Source: Numidum massiliense
Lineage (GTDB): Bacteria > Bacillota > Bacilli > Thermoactinomycetales > Novibacillaceae
Reading direction: 5' to 3'
Length of the DNA stretch: 64,000 bases
NCBI RefSeq assembly: GCF_001375555.1
Contig: NZ_CTDZ01000009.1
Span: forward strand, 372,001 to 436,000
In this document: piece after piece, positions 8,303 to 15,620 of the stretch
Layout: each line of letters begins with the position of its first letter
How positions within the stretch are numbered: the first letter of the stretch is position 1
Translations under genes and position numbers: made by a program
The notes under the pieces: generated by a model
Told to the model about the DNA's origin: nothing
Databases searched by the model: none
Seen by the model: only the letters and a program-made list of their open reading frames with translations

Positions 8303-8387
8303 TTAATCATCCTATTTGATTAATAATGAGGCTTGAATAACTAAACTATATGGTTAATAATTAACCTAACAGATCAATCATTAATCA
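8303..8387. promoter_or_regulatory. Operator cluster between the divergent repressor and cro-like genes
   Basis: There is an inverted repeat TTAATCA (8303-8309) / TGATTAA (8317-8323), a perfect 15-bp palindrome GGTTAATAATTAACC (8352-8366) and a third TTAATCA at 8381-8387. They share a TTAAT-type half-site and lie where repressor and Cro would act. A possible rightward promoter (TTGAAT at 8332, TAATAA at 8355) overlaps the palindrome. Confidence 0.65.
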
Positions 8388-8401
8388 AAGGGGTGAAAAA
8401 A

Positions 8402-8614
8402 GTGAACTTCTCCGAGGTGGTGAAGCAAGCGCTAAAGGTTAAAGACCTAACACCGTCTCAGTTAGCCCGTTTAACTGGTTATTCTCCCCAGTACATCCAC
8501 AGCTTATTAAAGGGGGATAAGCGTTGGAATGAAACGACACTGAACAAAACCTTTAAAGTGCTCGATCTTGAGATAAAGGTTAAACAAAAAGAGCAAAAAC
8601 AGGAGGCGATCTAA
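8402..8614 (+). CDS. Cro-like helix-turn-helix protein
   Basis: A 70-residue DNA-binding protein with the helix-turn-helix LTPSQLARLTGYSPQYIHSL at about residues 16-35. It is the first gene of the rightward early operon, opposite the repressor. GTG 8402 is preferred because AAAGGGG lies 8-9 bases upstream; an in-frame GTG at 8393 overlaps that site. Confidence 0.8.
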   Translation: MNFSEVVKQALKVKDLTPSQLARLTGYSPQYIHSLLKGDKRWNETTLNKTFKVLDLEIKVKQKEQKQEAI

Positions 8615-8615
8615 C

Positions 8616-9419
8616 ATGAATAAACTTACCCCGATCGATCACCAAGACCAACGAGTTTTAACGACAGCTCAGCTTGCTGAGGCGTACGGTACCGACAGCA
8701 AGAACGTCAACGATAACTTCTACAGTAACAAAAAGAGGTACGCCCAAGGCAAACATTATTTTGAGTTAAGAGGCGAGGAGCTCAAGGCTTTTAAGGCTTC
8801 CACGGAAATTTCGGGAAACCTTAAATTCGCCCCAGTGCTCTACCTTTGGACGGAAAAGGGCGCCTGGATGCATGCCAAGTCGCTCAACACCGATCAGGCG
8901 TGGGACGCTTACGAAATGTTGGTTGATGATTACTATCGCGTGAAGCAACCCAGCTTGGACACATCAGCATTATCGCCGGAGCTGCAAATGTTCAATCAGA
9001 TCTTTAACGCCGTCGCCCGGATCGAGCTAGGACACACCGAGATGCAAAAGAAACTGGCCGGCGTGGAGAAGCGCCAGGAACAGATTACCGAAGTGCTCAG
9101 TCTTAATCCGACCGAGTGGCGGAAAAAGACGAACTCGCTCCTAAGCAAAATCGCACAGGCTCGCGGGGGGTTCGATGCTTACCGCGAGGTGCGCAAGGAA
9201 AGCTACCAAAAGCTGGAAGAGCGTGCGCGATGCGACTTGTCCCGCCGTCTAACCAACAAACGACGAAAGATGCTAGAGGAAGGCGTTGCGAAGTCCAGAG
9301 TGGACAAAACAAACCGGATGGACGTGATCGCGGACGACGCGAGGCTTACAGAAGTCTACCTCGCGATTGTGAAGGAAATGGCGATTCAATACCGTGTCGA
9401 AAGCGAGGTGACGGTATGA
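8616..9419 (+). CDS. ORF6N-domain antirepressor-like protein
   Basis: The protein has 267 residues. The N-terminal part (about 8-115: DQRVLTTAQLAEAYGTDSKN, NDNFYSNKKRYAQGKHYFEL, then LYLWTEKGAWMHAKSL) matches the ORF6N domain found in phage antirepressors. The C-terminal half is helical and basic (about 130-255). In this position it should help switch from lysogeny to lytic growth. It starts 1 base after the Cro-like gene. Confidence 0.8.
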   Translation: MNKLTPIDHQDQRVLTTAQLAEAYGTDSKNVNDNFYSNKKRYAQGKHYFELRGEELKAFKASTEISGNLKFAPVLYLWTEKGAWMHAKSLNTDQAWDAYEMLVDDYYRVKQPSLDTSALSPELQMFNQIFNAVARIELGHTEMQKKLAGVEKRQEQITEVLSLNPTEWRKKTNSLLSKIAQARGGFDAYREVRKESYQKLEERARCDLSRRLTNKRRKMLEEGVAKSRVDKTNRMDVIADDARLTEVYLAIVKEMAIQYRVESEVTV

Positions 9420-9589
9420 GCAATAAGAGGATCATTATTTACACAAAAAAAGATGGCATCAATCGGCTTTTACCCATCGATGCCTGTGGCGATTTAATCT
9501 CACTAACTCAATTTGTCGAGCGCCATTATCCAGACGACACAGATTTTGTTTACGTGTTAGTGGATGGGGTTGAAATCAAGCTGTTCTAA
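9416..9589 (+). CDS. Small phage protein, unknown
   Basis: 57 residues starting MSNKRIIIYTKKDGINR, with ATG 9416 overlapping the previous stop codon (ATGA). No domain recognised. The tight overlap and early-operon position support a real gene. Confidence 0.6.
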   Translation: MSNKRIIIYTKKDGINRLLPIDACGDLISLTQFVERHYPDDTDFVYVLVDGVEIKLF

Positions 9590-9604
9590 GAGAGGTGAGG
9601 AGGC

Positions 9605-9928
9605 ATGACCATGCAACAGTTGGACGTCAGATTGTCAATCCCGATCCCTAAAGACAGTGTACTTATCTCAAAAGTTGAACTCAAACAGCTAAAGCAAAAT
9701 GAGCTCGCAGGCGTGTACTGGACGATGGGTGACCTCGAGCGTCGCACGAAGCGCAAGAGTGAGTGGTTGAAAGAGCGGATCCTCTATCAGTCCCGCTTCC
9801 GGCAGAAGCTCGATACTGCAAACGGAGGGTTTGTGTACTACCCGAAGACGCGGGGTGAAACCTGGGCTTTCCAGGCATCGAAGATGGCGGAGTTTCTCGA
9901 CAAGTACTTTCATCAAATTTTCGACTGA
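9605..9928 (+). CDS. DUF771-family phage protein
   Basis: 107 residues. The segment WTMGDLERRTKRKSEWLKE, then GGFVYYPKTRGETWAFQASK, matches the DUF771 family common in early regions of Gram-positive phages. A basic helix-turn-helix-like stretch suggests nucleic-acid binding; function unknown. AGAGGTGAGGAGG lies upstream. Confidence 0.75.
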   Translation: MTMQQLDVRLSIPIPKDSVLISKVELKQLKQNELAGVYWTMGDLERRTKRKSEWLKERILYQSRFRQKLDTANGGFVYYPKTRGETWAFQASKMAEFLDKYFHQIFD

Positions 9929-9942
9929 GAGGAGTTTTGAAG

Positions 9943-10230
9943 ATGAACAAAGTTGCATCTGGCGTAACAGTAGCGGTATACCACGGGATCCTGTACCGCA
10001 TCAACCGGATACAGTCCGACCTGACAATGTTTGATCGCGGGGAGATATTGCCGATGGATTTTAGCTCCTTTGACGCTGACCTGCGAGCGATCCGTGAGGC
10101 GCAAGAGTTCCACAAAGCACACGTTAAAGAGTTCATGACCAACAAAATATTGGCGGAGAAGATCACACGTATTGCGAAGCTCGTCGACGAGTATCGCGAA
10201 AAATACGGTGTAGGAGTGAGCCAGAGATGA
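9943..10230 (+). CDS. Hypothetical phage protein
   Basis: 95 residues, start ATG 9943 with GAGAGGAG about 8 bases upstream (an in-frame TTG at 9937 is less well placed). Mostly helical by composition, no motif recognised. It overlaps the next gene by 4 bases. Confidence 0.65.
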   Translation: MNKVASGVTVAVYHGILYRINRIQSDLTMFDRGEILPMDFSSFDADLRAIREAQEFHKAHVKEFMTNKILAEKITRIAKLVDEYREKYGVGVSQR

Positions 10231-10457
10231 GAACACCACGTAAAGGCGAAGTTGTAAAGTTCGTCGCATCAACCGGAAAAGCGCAAACGGCAAAGCTCCT
10301 TTCGCTGCAGGCTCATAACTTTCGTCTGTGTGCTGTACTCGAGGTGCAGAACGGTCCGTTCAAAGGTTTTGTCGGGTTCATTCCTGCGGAGGAGATCAAG
10401 TTAGTCAAAGGTCAGTTTGTCGTATTCCCCAATCGTTGTAAGGAGGTTGCGCACTAA
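10227..10457 (+). CDS. Hypothetical phage protein
   Basis: 76 residues, beta-rich and basic (KGEVVKFVASTGKAQTAKLL, GPFKGFVGFIPAEEIKLV). It overlaps its neighbours on both sides by ATGA/TAATG junctions. No family recognised. Confidence 0.65.
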   Translation: MRTPRKGEVVKFVASTGKAQTAKLLSLQAHNFRLCAVLEVQNGPFKGFVGFIPAEEIKLVKGQFVVFPNRCKEVAH

Positions 10458-10594
10458 TGGATTGGGTATGGATCGTGATAGCCGGTGCAGTTGGTTTTTA
10501 CGCGGGATTCGGGTTTGCAGCTCTGTTCAAAGTATCAGGCGACGCCGATCGGCGGGCACGAAAAATACACGGAGGCGATCGTGATGAAGGCTGA
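10457..10594 (+). CDS. Small membrane protein (DUF3789-like)
   Basis: 45 residues: one N-terminal membrane segment (WVWIVIAGAVGFYAGFGFAA) and a charged tail with RRARK. AGGAGG lies upstream and ATG overlaps the previous stop codon. Small one-pass proteins of this kind are common in early phage operons. Family name is tentative. Confidence 0.55.
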   Translation: MDWVWIVIAGAVGFYAGFGFAALFKVSGDADRRARKIHGGDRDEG

Positions 10595-10772
10595 AAGACA
10601 ACTTTGCATCATATGTGCGATGCCGATTGTCGCAACGCGTAAAGCCGCATACTGCCCGCGTTGCGGGGCGGAAGCGGAACGGTCAGAGAGACTGACATGG
10701 AAAGACTGGATCGCTGCGACGCTCATCATGGCGGTTCTCGTACTTGTCGCTGGGATTGATAGCCTTTGGTAG
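10584..10772 (+). CDS. Zinc-ribbon single-pass membrane protein
   Basis: 62 residues. Two CxxC knuckles (CIIC and CPRC) form a zinc ribbon at the N-terminus, followed by a membrane helix (AATLIMAVLVLVAGI) near the C-terminus. ATG 10584 has GGAGG 8 bases upstream and overlaps the preceding gene by 11 bases. Function unknown. Confidence 0.6.
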   Translation: MKAERQLCIICAMPIVATRKAAYCPRCGAEAERSERLTWKDWIAATLIMAVLVLVAGIDSLW

Positions 10773-10783
10773 GCATAAAAAAA

Positions 10784-10936
10784 GCCGCTTAAAGCGGCCA
10801 GAATCGACAGAACAAGCGTACCACAATACGCGGTACGCGCGCAAGGTTTGACCCTTGCGTCACGACTTCGGTCGCGCGTTCAACCCTTCTAGCGCGTACA
10901 TCGAACGGGGTCGTGCCGGAACGGTCAAACTGTTCC
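10784..10936 (+). ncRNA. Cluster of hairpins, possible structured RNA
   Basis: No gene fits here. Successive stems are GCCGCT/AGCGGC (10784-10798), GCGTACC/GGTACGC (10816-10838), CGCAAGG/CCTTGCG (10840-10859), CGAC-TTCG-GTCG (10863-10874), a weak CGCG/CGCG stem (10875-10896) and GGAACG/TGTTCC with one wobble (10918-10936). The first has an A run on its left, so it could stop transcription on the minus strand. It matches no RNA family I know. Confidence 0.45.
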
Positions 10937-10971
10937 AAAGATAAGGCGGTGGCGGAAAGGGAGGTGATTAG

Positions 10972-11289
10972 GTGGAATTGTACTGTTACTTTTGCGGGTG
11001 GTCAGGAAGCGAAGCAAGTAAAATGGGGTGCTGTGTATGTGAAGATATTGGAATTGCTCCGCCGGAGCATGAAGACGAGTGTACAAAGAACGCACCTTGT
11101 CCTCGATGCCCAAGCTGTGGGCTCGCCGGTCTAAGAATGGAGCCGCCAACACCCGACGTTCGCTTAAGTATCTACGTAGGTCGTTTAAAACTTCGAGCGA
11201 GCGCGTTAAAACTTGAGGACCGCATCTTGGAAGCTAACCAGGTCGAACGGATCGTAATCGAGCTGACCGAGCTCACAAATAAATTTTGA
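10972..11289 (+). CDS. Cysteine-rich zinc-binding phage protein
   Basis: 105 residues, start GTG 10972 with GGGAGGTG 7-13 bases upstream. Cysteine pairs CYFC, CCVC, CPRC and PSCG occur in the first 50 residues, followed by a helical tail. This suggests zinc ribbons; function unknown. Confidence 0.6.
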   Translation: MELYCYFCGWSGSEASKMGCCVCEDIGIAPPEHEDECTKNAPCPRCPSCGLAGLRMEPPTPDVRLSIYVGRLKLRASALKLEDRILEANQVERIVIELTELTNKF

Positions 11290-11304
11290 AAGGAGGTGAA
11301 AGAG

Positions 11305-11401
11305 ATGACCAAATGATATTGATCACGAGTTGATTGAATGTCCGATTTGCGGTGACAATACGCCGTTAAAGATCGCTGAAAAGGTGCGAATCAAAAAATG
11401 A
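11305..11401 (+). pseudogene. Frameshifted short cysteine-rich peptide
   Basis: A strong ribosome site (AAAGGAGGTGAAAGAG) precedes ATG 11305, but that frame stops after three codons. The +1 frame reads NDIDHELIECPICGDNTPLK and ends at 11401, with a CPIC knuckle like other small phage zinc peptides. One extra A in AAAT at 11311-11314 would explain the break. It could be a sequencing error, a decayed gene, or, less likely, a +1 recoding site (AAA followed by UGA). Confidence 0.4.
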
Positions 11402-11491
11402 CCCACGTTGCAGCGCAGGTCATTCACTCACTAACTAACCAACTTACGGTTATTGTAGCACACGCAATACCCGTAAACAAGGAGGATCAAC

Positions 11492-12409
11492 GTGGAAATA
11501 CTAACGCACACGCGTTTGCAGACGCGGAAAAACTGCCCGAAAGCTGACTACTGGCGCAACATACGCGGACTATCCCCACTAAAGCGTAAGCAGTCGCTGA
11601 GCATTGGCGGAGCCTTCCACAAGGGCATGGAGACGCGATCCGTGCAGCAGGCAATTGACTATCTGATGCGTACTTCTTTCGCTAGTAGTCCAGAGGAAGT
11701 TACCGAGGTTGAAACAGCGAAAGTGATTGTGGAGGCAATGGTCAGCGGAGCGCTCGAGCAGTGGAAAATACTTGGAGATGGACGCGCAGAAATCAAATTC
11801 GAAATTCCGATCATCAATCCGCGCACCGGTCATTCCTCTCGTAAGTTTCGCCTTGCTGGCAAATCTGATGAGCTCGTTCAGCTCGAGGACGGATCCTGGT
11901 GGGTGATCGAATACAAGACGGCCGGACAGATCGGTCAGGCCTACGTCGATCGCCTGGATCTCGACAGTCAAATTACCACTTACATTTACGGTCTGCAGCG
12001 CGAGTTTGACATAACGATTGACGGCGTGTTTTACCGCGTCGCAAGAAAACCGTCGATCCGGCAGACGAAGAAAGAGACGCTCGAGCAGTATCGCCAGCGC
12101 CTAATCGCCGACTATCAGAACCGGCCGGAGTTTTACTTTCACGAGTTTCAGTTGTATCGGTCACAGGAAGACTTACAGGCGTTTGAGGACGAGTTATGGG
12201 GCTTCACACAGGAGTACCTTTTCGCGAAGCGTTCGGGGATCCACTACAAGAATACGAGCCGTTGTACGGAGTTTGGCGGCTGCCCGTACATGCCCCTATG
12301 TCGGGGCGTCGAAGGCGCGGAAAACCTGTTCAGATATGAGGTTCAAAACCCAGAGTTACTCGAGGAAGGAGAGCATGTAAGTGGCAGAAAAACAGCAGCA
12401 AACAGCTGA
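11492..12409 (+). CDS. PD-(D/E)XK nuclease with iron-sulfur cysteines (Cas4/AddB-like)
   Basis: 305 residues, start GTG 11492 with AAGGAGG upstream. The nuclease core is seen as Asp126 (GKSDEL) and Glu140-Tyr-Lys142 (VIEYKT). Cys15 near the N-terminus and Cys258, Cys264 and Cys270 near the C-terminus match the four-cysteine 4Fe-4S clasp of Cas4/AddB/RecB-like nucleases. It lies directly before the Sak4-like ATPase and is probably part of phage recombination. The 3' end overlaps the next gene by 29 bases. Confidence 0.85.
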   Translation: MEILTHTRLQTRKNCPKADYWRNIRGLSPLKRKQSLSIGGAFHKGMETRSVQQAIDYLMRTSFASSPEEVTEVETAKVIVEAMVSGALEQWKILGDGRAEIKFEIPIINPRTGHSSRKFRLAGKSDELVQLEDGSWWVIEYKTAGQIGQAYVDRLDLDSQITTYIYGLQREFDITIDGVFYRVARKPSIRQTKKETLEQYRQRLIADYQNRPEFYFHEFQLYRSQEDLQAFEDELWGFTQEYLFAKRSGIHYKNTSRCTEFGGCPYMPLCRGVEGAENLFRYEVQNPELLEEGEHVSGRKTAANS

Positions 12410-13118
12410 AAAAGTAAAAGGATCATCATTCTTGCCCACAGCACCGACACCCCGTAAGACACGGTTAGAGGACCAAAACGTTTTGTTGTATGGTCCGCCG
12501 AAGATCGGTAAGTCATCTTTTGCAGCGCAACTTAATATGCCAATATTTGCAGCTACAGAGGACGGGTTGCACGATCTTGAAGTGTTTCAAAAGCCAATCA
12601 GTGACTGGCAAACATTTTTGACGTTTTGCGCTGAGCTCGTGAAGGGGGAACATCCCTTCAAGAACATTGTTATTGACACGATCGACAACCTGTTTAAGTA
12701 CTGCTCGCAATACATGCGGGCAAGGCTCGGAATCATTCATGAATCGGACATGGAGTGGGGGAAAGGTTGGGCCATTGTTAGAGACGAGTTTATGCGCGTT
12801 ATAAGCAAACTCGCATCGCTTCCGTACGGCTTGTTCATGATCAGTCACGCGGAGCTTAAAGAGATTAAAACGCGCACTGAGAAGTACGACAAGTGGATGC
12901 CCACGATGCCTAAACAGGCGTTTGAAGTCATTTATCCGTTTTGTGACATCATCCTATTTGCAGATATGGAAGACACCGGCGAGGGCGAAGAACGAATTAT
13001 CCGCTTGCGCGCCGGCAAGTATTGGGAAGCCGGTTGCCGAGCAAAGAACATGCCGGAACAATTGCCGCTGGACTTCAACACATTTAAGAAAACCTACGAG
13101 GGGGCTGTTAAGCAATGA
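12381..13118 (+). CDS. Sak4-like RecA-fold ATPase (AAA_24)
   Basis: 245 residues. Walker A GPPKIGKS at 38-45 and Walker B-like NIVIDTIDNL at about 92-101 mark a P-loop ATPase. Length and context (between a PD-(D/E)XK nuclease and a DUF669 protein) match Sak4-type single-strand annealing/recombination proteins of phages. GTG 12381 is the start, inside the nuclease gene. Confidence 0.8.
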   Translation: MAEKQQQTAEKVKGSSFLPTAPTPRKTRLEDQNVLLYGPPKIGKSSFAAQLNMPIFAATEDGLHDLEVFQKPISDWQTFLTFCAELVKGEHPFKNIVIDTIDNLFKYCSQYMRARLGIIHESDMEWGKGWAIVRDEFMRVISKLASLPYGLFMISHAELKEIKTRTEKYDKWMPTMPKQAFEVIYPFCDIILFADMEDTGEGEERIIRLRAGKYWEAGCRAKNMPEQLPLDFNTFKKTYEGAVKQ

Positions 13119-13639
13119 CAAATTGGGAATCTCTTTTACAGCAGTTCGACCAGCAGTTCGCAAGTATCGACGTCGATCCGTCGGGCAACGTCCGACTGCC
13201 AGAGGGCGAGTATCAGGTGGTTGTCGACTCTACATTGATTGATCAGACCAAAAAGGAAGGGCGTCCGATTTGGAAGATCACTTTCAAAGTTATTTCCGGC
13301 GACCACCAGGGGCGCTTAATATTTCACAACAACTTGCTGGATGATCCGGATCGGCTGCAGTACATCAAACAAGATTGTTACAAGCTTGGTTTGATGATTG
13401 GGAAGCTTTCTGAGCTCCCTTCTAAGCTAAAGGAACTTTTGGATGTGAAAGTTGCGGTCGTTTTAAAGAATAACGGGGAATTCCAAAACTGTTACATCCA
13501 AAAACGATTGGACGCACCAGCCGGAACGCAACAGCAACGACAAACAGCACAGCGCAGCAGCCGGCCACAGCCACCATCAGTTAACGACATTTACGGAGAT
13601 GTGCCGCCGCCAAACGACAACTTTGAGCCGCCATTTTAG
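13115..13639 (+). CDS. DUF669 protein, probable single-strand DNA binder
   Basis: 174 residues. The core (about 1-125: LPEGEYQVVVDSTLIDQTKK, WKITFKVISGDHQGRLIFHN) fits DUF669, which is regularly coded next to Sak4-type ATPases. The tail (about 128-174) is rich in Gln, Ser and Pro and ends in DNFEPPF, an acidic-aromatic tip like that of SSB. I infer that it binds single-stranded DNA during phage replication. Confidence 0.75.
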   Translation: MTNWESLLQQFDQQFASIDVDPSGNVRLPEGEYQVVVDSTLIDQTKKEGRPIWKITFKVISGDHQGRLIFHNNLLDDPDRLQYIKQDCYKLGLMIGKLSELPSKLKELLDVKVAVVLKNNGEFQNCYIQKRLDAPAGTQQQRQTAQRSSRPQPPSVNDIYGDVPPPNDNFEPPF

Positions 13640-13653
13640 GAGGGTGAGCATCG

Positions 13654-15597
13654 ATGAATTTAGACGGAATGAATCCAGCACAGTTGGAAGCTACCACACA
13701 CATTGACGGACCGTGTTGTGTGATCGCGGGGGCGGGCTCGGGTAAAACCCGGGTCCTTACCCACCGCATTGCATACCTGATTGAACAGGGAGTGCCTGCA
13801 GAACAGATTTTGGCATGTACGTTCACGCGGAAGGCAGCAAGCGAAATGACAGAGCGTCTAGAGCCGCTAGTAGGGCGTGAGGCGGACTTACTCAATCTCG
13901 GGACCATTCACTCTATGTGTTATCGAATTCTCCGCGAGGAATGGCGTAACACCGGCGAAGACTACGAAATACTGAATGACTACTGGCAAAAACGTTACGT
14001 CAAAGATATTTTAGCGCCGGCCGGCCCAAAGAACCCGGATGGCATGAACTGGGGCGCTGACGTCGGAGACGTACTAGGGGTTATCAGCAAGCAGAAAAAC
14101 GAGCTAGTGACCGCTCAAATGTTTCAAAAGCGGATCGTTGACTATGACGCTAATGACGCCGGCAGGTACGCGAGAGCTTACGAACTGTACGAAGAGCGGA
14201 AGCAGCAGGAAGGAAAACTAGACTTCGATGACATGCTAATCCGTTGTTATTACCTACTGGCAGAAAATCCGGTCATTCTCGCAAAGTACCAAGAACGATA
14301 CAAGTACATCCTTGTTGACGAGTTTCAAGACACGAATCACGCACAGTGGGAAATCATACGGATGCTTGCGGATCCAGAAGCTAATTTGTTTGTCGTAGGC
14401 GATGACTGGCAGTCAATCTATGGATTCCGTGGTGCGCGTCCGGAGTATATTGTCAACTTCCAAAAGTGGTATCCGGAAGCGGAAATTGTTGTGTTAGACA
14501 CCAACTATCGTTCGAACTCTCAAATTATCAATGTCAGTAACGCGGTGATTCAGAACAACCAAGACCAGTATCCGAAGACAGTACTTGCACACCGGGATCC
14601 CGGTCGCGAACCAATGATGTTGCACGCGACAGACGAAGAGCATGAGGCGGAGTTGATAGTGTCGGAGATTCAAACGCTCATTAAAAATGGCACAAAACCG
14701 GGTGAGATAGCGATCCTTTACCGCACAAATTCACAGTCGCGAGCATTTGAAGACAAACTTGTCCGAGCAAACATTTCGTACACGATCGTAGGAAGCGCCG
14801 GTTTCTATGGCCGCAAGGAAGTTAAGCATATGATCGGTTATTTGCAGGTGATCGCAGACACTAATAACGACGAAGCGGTCAAACGCATTTTGAATGTCCC
14901 TAATCGCTTCTTGGGTCGTGTGTTGATTCAGAACGTCGAAAGTTTCGCGATTCAAAACGGCTTAAGTTTTTATGACGCGATGCAATGTATCGACAATCTA
15001 AGGATGTTCCAGAAACGAAACATTAGCGAGTTCGTGGAGTTGATTGAGGAGCTGCGTCGTCACTCGTACCCGCCGGCACAAACCATTCAATTGATCCGCG
15101 AACTGACGGAATACGATGCATGGCTAAAGAAAGAGGACGGCGACACGGACGGCGAGAATGCGCGAATCGAAAACTTGAACGAGTTGCAGTCAGCAGCCAG
15201 CCGGCACAGCGACTTGACGAGCTTCCTACAGTTTGTCGAGATGATGACCTCCCGCTCACAGTCAAATGACGATAGCGACGATCGTGTGCAGCTCATGACG
15301 ATCCACCGCTCGAAAGGGCTGGAATACCCGGCGGTGTTCTTAACCGGTATGGTGAACGATCTCTTACCGCATAAAAACGCCGTCGGCTATGTTGACGGAC
15401 AGATATTGCCCAATACGTGTACCGAGGAACGACGGTTATGCTACGTGGGCATGACACGTGCGAGAGATTTGCTTTACATGAGTTACTTCGATCGGTACCA
15501 AGGCAAGGACGTGGAGCCGTCAATATTCCTAACAGAGACGGCTAAAGAAAGACATGTCGACGACGTGTCGGGGACAGGTACACGACATGTCATATAA
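13654..15597 (+). CDS. UvrD/PcrA-like superfamily 1 helicase
   Basis: 647 residues. It has motif I AGAGSGKT (25-32), motif II DEFQDTN (about 221-227), motif III GDDWQSIYGFRG, motif IV TNYRSN and the C-terminal motifs MTIHRSKGLEYP and VGMTRARD. It is therefore a complete 3'-5' DNA helicase, a little shorter than PcrA (about 730). The last 15 codons contain the first copy of the 36-bp repeat (15556-15591). It presumably works with the nuclease, Sak4-like and DUF669 proteins in phage DNA replication or recombination. Confidence 0.92.
   Translation: MNLDGMNPAQLEATTHIDGPCCVIAGAGSGKTRVLTHRIAYLIEQGVPAEQILACTFTRKAASEMTERLEPLVGREADLLNLGTIHSMCYRILREEWRNTGEDYEILNDYWQKRYVKDILAPAGPKNPDGMNWGADVGDVLGVISKQKNELVTAQMFQKRIVDYDANDAGRYARAYELYEERKQQEGKLDFDDMLIRCYYLLAENPVILAKYQERYKYILVDEFQDTNHAQWEIIRMLADPEANLFVVGDDWQSIYGFRGARPEYIVNFQKWYPEAEIVVLDTNYRSNSQIINVSNAVIQNNQDQYPKTVLAHRDPGREPMMLHATDEEHEAELIVSEIQTLIKNGTKPGEIAILYRTNSQSRAFEDKLVRANISYTIVGSAGFYGRKEVKHMIGYLQVIADTNNDEAVKRILNVPNRFLGRVLIQNVESFAIQNGLSFYDAMQCIDNLRMFQKRNISEFVELIEELRRHSYPPAQTIQLIRELTEYDAWLKKEDGDTDGENARIENLNELQSAASRHSDLTSFLQFVEMMTSRSQSNDDSDDRVQLMTIHRSKGLEYPAVFLTGMVNDLLPHKNAVGYVDGQILPNTCTEERRLCYVGMTRARDLLYMSYFDRYQGKDVEPSIFLTETAKERHVDDVSGTGTRHVI
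15556..15591 (+). repeat. 36-bp direct repeat, copy 1
   Basis: The sequence is identical to 16029-16064, 473 bp away. It lies at the 3' end of the helicase gene and encodes VDDVSGTGTRHV there. It contains GACATGTC and GGGGACA and is flanked on the left so that GACATGTCG and CGACATGTC form a 9-bp inverted repeat (15551-15591). Confidence 0.95.
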
Positions 15598-15620
15598 CGG
15601 TGGTGATAGAGGTGGCGACG

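Noticed and set aside
9605-9928. An additional repressor
   Set aside because: The DUF771 match explains it better and it is in the early lytic operon.
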